Made by a program: the position numbers and the translations under genes | Part shown: positions 13,703-16,200 of the stretch, piece by piece | Position numbering within the stretch: position 1 is the first letter of the stretch | How the letters are laid out: each line of letters begins with the position of its first letter | Assembly (NCBI GenBank): GCA_036351375.1 | Contig: JAZBOY010000262.1 | Span: 1 to 16,200 of the forward strand | Source: JANQIO01 sp036351375 | GTDB lineage: Bacteria > Pseudomonadota > Gammaproteobacteria > Pseudomonadales > Halieaceae | Length of the DNA stretch: 16,200 nucleotides | Direction of reading: 5' to 3' | Notes under the pieces: model-generated | The model's database searches: none | Told to the model about the DNA's origin: nothing | The model's input: only the letters and a program-made list of their open reading frames with translations

Positions 13703-13769
13703 AAAGGGCCGTGCTCCTATTGATTCCTCATGGATTTGAGTAAAGCGACCAGGGACGGTCCTTTTTTTT
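13703..13769 (+). terminator. plus-strand hairpin with T8 tail
   Basis: AAAGGGCCGT (13703-13712) can pair with ACGGTCCTTT (13755-13764), one G-U included, over a 42-nt loop, and eight Ts follow at 13762-13769. A shorter alternative stem is GACC/GGTC (13747-13750/13757-13760). Just upstream, GCCC-GAAA-GGGC (13698-13709) is a GNRA-capped hairpin. No plus-strand gene ends nearby; the multi-enzyme stop is 660 bp upstream, with the antisense regulator gene between. It could end a long 3' UTR, or end a small RNA. Confidence 0.45.
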
Positions 13770-13782
13770 GAAACCCGCTAGG

Positions 13783-14180
13783 AGCCTTTGCCTCTGGGAT
13801 TACCGAGGCGCTACATCGCCAGCAGCGTTCTTAACACCCCGGCTTCGTACTTTGCATCGCACGCGGCTTGCCGCTGGGATTACCGAGGCGCTACATCGCC
13901 TGCAGCGTTCTTAACACCCGCGCTTCGTATCTTGCATCGCAGTTTAGCTTTCCTCTGGGATTATCGAGGCGCTACTTCGCCAGCAGCGTTCTTAACACCC
14001 CGGTTTCGTACTTTGCATCGCGCTTCGGCTTGCCTCTGTGAATATCGAGACGCTACGTCACCGTCAGGGTTTTAAACACCTTTGCTTCGTACTAGTGATC
14101 GCGCTCTGACTGCTTGCCTATAGGGATGTCGAGGCGCTGCGTCGCCTTGTTGTTTAACACCCAAGCTTTGTTTTCTAAAT
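13783..14180. repeat. five-copy degenerate tandem repeat, about 80 bp per unit
   Basis: The core GAGGCGCTAC recurs at 13805, 13885, 13966, 14047 (as GAGACGCTAC) and 14131 (as GAGGCGCTGC), a period of 80, 81, 81 and 84 bp. Each unit carries three blocks: CTGGGATTACCGAGGCGCTA, GCAGCGTTCTTAACACCC and CTTCGTACTTTGCATCGC. Units 1 and 3 differ at 3 of about 69 positions and unit 2 at about 6; units 4 and 5 are much more diverged. GGCG...CGCC within each unit can form a small hairpin; in unit 4 it becomes GACG/CGTC, still paired. The 80-bp first step breaks any reading frame, so it is not coding. It fills the gap between the regulator promoter and the 3' end of the alpha/beta hydrolase gene. Function unknown. 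Confidence 0.85.
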
Positions 14181-14212
14181 TCTCAATGCGCGAGCGAGCA
14201 GTTGAGTTGCCG

Positions 14213-14935
14213 TCAGGCGGGGACGGCGCGGTGGGCTATGACGGTGCCGGGGGTGAGTGCGTCGGCGACGAGGTCGAGGACCCTGGGGTTGACGCCCATG
14301 CCCAGGTGGCTGGCGTCGACTTCGATGTGCTCCACGCAGTTGCTGACGCGGTCGATGCAGGCTTCCCAGCTGACGATACCGTCGCGGCGGGAGTAGATGG
14401 CCCGTACCGGTACTTTCAGCGGCACGGTTTCGCGGTCGCGGATGGCGGTTTCGATGGCGTCAAAGTCGGTACCGCGCAGGCGGTAGATGGGTGCAGTGAG
14501 GGTGTAACGCGGGCCGCCCACGACCGGTGAGCCCATGGTGACCACCCGGTCCACGCACTCGGGCAGGTCCCGGGCCACTTCCCGTGCCAGGTAACCACCC
14601 AGGCTCCAGCCCACCAGTCTGAGGGGCTGGCCGGCTGCCGTTGCGGCGTCGCTGACCTGATCCTGCAATTGCTCCAGCAGCTCTTCAACGTTGCCACGGT
14701 TGGTGCCGAGGCCCCAGCCGCGCACTTCATAGCCCAGGTAAGCCAGGTATCGGCGCAGCAGTGCCGTCGACCCATCGCCGCCGCCAAACCCGGGCAGCAC
14801 CAGCACCGGCTCGCCGGAGCCACGGGGGGCAGCGGCCAGCCGCGGCAGGCGCAGGAACAGCTCCGCAAATTCAGCCGGAGCGGCCAGCTCGCGCAGGGTG
14901 GAGAGCAGATCGGGGTAGGTCTTGTTCACGGCCAT
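14213..14935 (-). CDS. alpha/beta hydrolase (putative esterase/lipase)
   Basis: 240-residue alpha/beta-fold hydrolase. Seen: the oxyanion strand VLVLPGFGGGDGS, nucleophile elbow LVGWSLGGYLA (Ser111), Asp185 in SRRDGIVSW and His210 in DASHLGM, a complete Ser-Asp-His triad with normal spacing. There is no signal peptide, so it is probably cytoplasmic. I start at ATG 14935 because GGAGGTG lies 6 nt before it; an ATG seven codons upstream has no such site. The gene lies only about 25 bp beyond the terminator of the peroxiredoxin gene, so it either depends on read-through or has its own close promoter. The substrate cannot be read; lipase-like PGFGGGD and GWSLGG motifs suggest carboxylic esters. 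Confidence 0.88.
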   Translation of the reverse strand: MAVNKTYPDLLSTLRELAAPAEFAELFLRLPRLAAAPRGSGEPVLVLPGFGGGDGSTALLRRYLAYLGYEVRGWGLGTNRGNVEELLEQLQDQVSDAATAAGQPLRLVGWSLGGYLAREVARDLPECVDRVVTMGSPVVGGPRYTLTAPIYRLRGTDFDAIETAIRDRETVPLKVPVRAIYSRRDGIVSWEACIDRVSNCVEHIEVDASHLGMGVNPRVLDLVADALTPGTVIAHRAVPA

Positions 14936-14959
14936 GGTGGGCACCTCCAGGTACATACC

Positions 14960-14996
14960 AAAAAATACGCCGCAATCCGGAAGCCGGATTGCGGCG
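14960..14996 (-). terminator. rho-independent terminator of the peroxiredoxin gene
   Basis: Perfect 13-bp inverted repeat at 14968-14980 and 14984-14996 (CGCCGCAATCCGG and its complement) with a 3-nt loop. On the minus strand it is followed by TA and then six Ts (14965-14960). It lies 32 nt past the peroxiredoxin stop. This is a textbook intrinsic terminator. Confidence 0.92.
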
Positions 14997-15028
14997 CTAG
15001 TGTGACCTGGATGGACTACTGGAGTCGA

Positions 15029-15769
15029 TCAGGCAGCAGCTTTTTCCTGCAGCCAGGTGGTGAGATCGTCGGCACCGCCGATCAGCTCACCGTTGATGAA
15101 CACCTGCGGGTAGGTGTCACCACCAGACAGCGCGCGCAGGGCGCGGTGCGGGTAGTTACGCAGCAGTTCCAGCTCGTCGAAGTCGTAGCCGTGCTCCTTC
15201 AGCAGCACCTTGGCGCGCTCGCAGTGCGGGCAGCCAGGGCGAGTCAGGATGGCGACATCCTTTGGAGCAGTGGCGCCGGGGGCGACATACTCGAGCATGT
15301 GGTCGGCGTCAGACACCTGGAAGGGGTCGCCAGGCTCCTGCGGCTCGATGAACATCTTCTCTACCACACCGTCGTTCACGACCATGGAGTAGCGCCAGGA
15401 GCGCGGACCAAAGCCCAGGTCGTCCTTGTTGACCAGCATGCCCATGCCCTTGGTGAACTCACCGGTGCCGTCGGGCAGGAAGGTCACGTTGAATGCCTGC
15501 TGCTGCAGCTGCCATTCGTTCATGACGAAGGAGTCGTTTACAGACACACAGATGATGTCGTCGATCCCGTTGGCCTTGAACACGTCGGCCAGCTCGTTGT
15601 AACGCGGCACGTGGCTGGAGGAACAGGTGGGGGTAAATGCGCCCGGCAGGGAGAACACGACTACGCGCTTGCCCTTGAAGTAGCTGTCCGTGTCGCGGTC
15701 TACCCAATCACTGCCCTGGCGGGTCTTGAAGGTCACCTGCGGTACTGCCTGGCCTTCACGATTTTCCAT
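15029..15769 (-). CDS. peroxiredoxin-glutaredoxin hybrid (Prx5/Grx), glutathione-dependent peroxidase
   Basis: 246-residue hybrid of a Prx5-type peroxiredoxin and a glutaredoxin, about the size of the Haemophilus and Neisseria enzymes. It reduces peroxides using glutathione in the cytoplasm. Seen: the peroxidatic block LPGAFTPTCSSSHVP with Cys49; the Prx5 signature NDSFVMNEW; the linker around residues 160-170; then glutaredoxin residues 171-246 with the redox motif RPGCPHC (Cys180, Cys183), the cis-Pro loop TYPQVFI (Pro221) and IGGADD for glutathione binding. ATG 15769 is preceded by AGAGG 8 nt upstream; codons further upstream in frame read through the promoter region and are rejected. It is monocistronic, with its own terminator, and divergent from a metal-efflux gene. 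Confidence 0.95.
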   Translation of the reverse strand: MENREGQAVPQVTFKTRQGSDWVDRDTDSYFKGKRVVVFSLPGAFTPTCSSSHVPRYNELADVFKANGIDDIICVSVNDSFVMNEWQLQQQAFNVTFLPDGTGEFTKGMGMLVNKDDLGFGPRSWRYSMVVNDGVVEKMFIEPQEPGDPFQVSDADHMLEYVAPGATAPKDVAILTRPGCPHCERAKVLLKEHGYDFDELELLRNYPHRALRALSGGDTYPQVFINGELIGGADDLTTWLQEKAAA

Positions 15770-15799
15770 GTAACAAACCTCTTTGGTTGATGTGTGTTG

Positions 15800-15820
15800 C
15801 GAAAACGCTGGTTGTTTTCG
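15800..15820 (-). promoter_or_regulatory. inverted repeat in the peroxiredoxin leader
   Basis: CGAAAAC (15800-15806) and GTTTTCG (15814-15820) are perfect 7-bp arms around a 7-nt spacer, about 30 nt before the start codon and downstream of the candidate promoter. It may be an operator or a leader hairpin; I cannot match it to a known regulator. Confidence 0.4.
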
Positions 15821-15854
15821 ATGCTTGCTACGCATGATACGGCCATGAGGCCCA

Positions 15855-15885
15855 TCTATAAATTGAATTGATTGATAAAAGCCAA
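15855..15885 (-). promoter_or_regulatory. candidate promoter of the peroxiredoxin gene
   Basis: On the minus strand, TTGGCT (15885-15880) and either TTTATA (15862-15857, 17-nt spacer) or TATAGA (15860-15855, 19-nt spacer). The region is strikingly AT-rich against the GC-rich genes. It overlaps the opposing promoter candidate at 15868-15896. Confidence 0.4.
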
Positions 15886-15896
15886 TCGAATATAGC
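15868..15896 (+). promoter_or_regulatory. candidate promoter of the cation efflux gene
   Basis: TTGATT (15868-15873), a 17-nt spacer, TATAGC (15891-15896). Both boxes match sigma-70 consensus at four of six positions with ideal spacing. It would give a leader of about 50 nt holding the inverted repeat at 15920-15941. Confidence 0.45.
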
Positions 15897-15919
15897 GATT
15901 TACCTAAAAGACGCCACTT

Positions 15920-15956
15920 GCCTGCCACAGAGACAGCAGGCTAAATGCACCCATGA
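15920..15956 (+). promoter_or_regulatory. leader hairpin and three-codon mini-ORF before the efflux gene
   Basis: GCCTGC (15920-15925) and GCAGGC (15936-15941) form a 6-bp inverted repeat with a 10-nt loop. The right arm contains the only Shine-Dalgarno-like GCAGG. The first ATG after it (15945) encodes only Met-His-Pro and stops at TGA 15954-15956, overlapping the ATG (15953) of the efflux protein as ATGA. Ribosome-site masking and translational coupling are possible readings. Confidence 0.4.
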
Positions 15957-16200
15957 GCCCCCACGACCACGCCACCAATCCCCAGCACCAGCCCCACTCC
16001 CACGCTTTTGGCCAGGACCAGGTCAAGCCGGGGGAGCGCCGCACCCTGTGGGTGATCGCGCTGACAGCAGTCACCATGGTGGTCGAGATTGTTGCCGGCA
16101 TTGTCTACGGCAGCATGGCGCTGCTGGCCGACGGCCTGCATATGGCGTCGCACGCCAGCGCCCTCAGTATCACCGCCTTTGCCTACATCTACGCCCGTCG
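15953..16200 (+). CDS. cation diffusion facilitator transporter (3'-partial)
   Basis: First 82 residues of a cation diffusion facilitator (CDF) metal efflux protein; the rest lies beyond the window. Seen: a His-rich cytoplasmic tail (HDH near residue 4, then HQPHSH), common in zinc, cobalt or nickel exporters; membrane segment 1, LWVIALTAVTMVVEIVAGIVYG; then the family signature SMALLADGLHMASHASAL, opening segment 2 with the Asp and His of the transport site. The ADGLHMASH wording resembles the DmeF-type branch (Co/Ni/Cd efflux), which is a tentative assignment. ATG 15953 is chosen because the His-rich tail begins there. It uses proton motive force across the inner membrane. Metal specificity is unproven. 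Confidence 0.9.
   Translation, partial: MSPHDHATNPQHQPHSHAFGQDQVKPGERRTLWVIALTAVTMVVEIVAGIVYGSMALLADGLHMASHASALSITAFAYIYAR

Larger units (their letters stand above)
13594..13782. other. regulator upstream region and terminator-bearing spacer
   Basis: No protein gene is supported here. It contains the regulator promoter candidate, the loose TACCNC...GNGGTA repeat, the GNRA-capped hairpin at 13698-13709 and the T8 hairpin ending at 13769. The segment GGGACGGTCC followed by T8 resembles, from memory only, short dispersed repeats seen near REP-associated transposases; no such gene is visible. Confidence 0.4.

Noticed and set aside
13788..14075. 95-codon repeat-derived open frame
   Set aside because: The first repeat step is 80 bp, so the frame changes between units 1 and 2; the peptide periodicity in units 2-4 is a by-product of 81-bp spacing. 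No ribosome binding site.
13783..14180. CRISPR array
   Set aside because: The period is constant at about 80 bp and the whole unit is conserved, with no identical short repeats separated by unique spacers, and no cas gene is nearby.
13783..14180. Integron attC sites
   Set aside because: TTAACACCC looks slightly like an attC core, but the paired RYYYAAC/GTTRRRY boxes are not consistently present, no cassette genes lie between units, and no integrase is visible.
14669..15790. 373-codon plus-strand open frame
   Set aside because: Antisense to the alpha/beta hydrolase and the peroxiredoxin hybrid, which have intact active sites; no recognisable motif of its own.
15836..15910. OxyR operator upstream of the peroxiredoxin gene
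   Set aside because: A few ATAG/CTAT-like tetramers occur, but not four at the required 7-nt spacing. AT-richness alone explains them.

Overview
The window is a GC-rich stretch of bacterial chromosome, densely coding and with little intergenic space. Gene content points to a free-living, probably marine, aerobic gammaproteobacterium. The evidence is an acyl-CoA dehydrogenase/kinase operon for unusual acyl-CoAs, a membrane hybrid histidine kinase, a LuxR-type response regulator, a peroxiredoxin-glutaredoxin hybrid and a bacterial phytochelatin-synthase-like peptidase. The class is an inference from family resemblance; no rRNA or other phylogenetic marker is present.

Layout. (1) 1-4217, plus strand: a lipid-catabolism operon with an acyl-CoA dehydrogenase of the ACAD10/11 type (5' end outside the window), an ACAD10/11-type kinase overlapping it by ATGA, an enoyl-CoA hydratase/isomerase and a thiolase. 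A strong intercistronic stem-loop precedes the thiolase and a GC-rich hairpin terminator follows it. The dehydrogenase plus kinase pair suggests breakdown of 4-hydroxyacyl-CoAs: phosphorylation and elimination, then hydration and thiolysis. (2) 4631-5332, minus: a membrane-anchored phytochelatin-synthase-fold cysteine peptidase. (3) 5538-13593: the most unusual part. A six-TM hybrid histidine kinase is followed after 3 nt by a 1924-residue protein that fuses a GMC flavin oxidoreductase, an alpha/beta hydrolase and a PhoD-like metallophosphatase in one chain. Converging on it, and overlapping its 3' end by 89 bp, is a NarL/LuxR-type response regulator. Kinase, regulator and multi-enzyme look like one sensory-metabolic cassette.

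(4) 13594-14212: 0.6 kb without a gene. It holds the regulator promoter, a T8-terminated hairpin on the plus strand and a five-copy, roughly 80-bp degenerate tandem repeat. (5) 14213-15769, minus: a small alpha/beta hydrolase and a peroxiredoxin-glutaredoxin hybrid, separated by a near-perfect rho-independent terminator. (6) 15953 to the edge, plus: the start of a His-rich cation diffusion facilitator, divergent from the peroxiredoxin gene with overlapping promoter candidates.

The strongest candidate for something little described is the kinase/multi-enzyme/regulator cassette. Secondary items are a shared CTAAAC-N4-GTTTAG palindrome around it, the plus-strand terminator placed beyond the regulator (which would allow antisense control), and the tandem repeat array.
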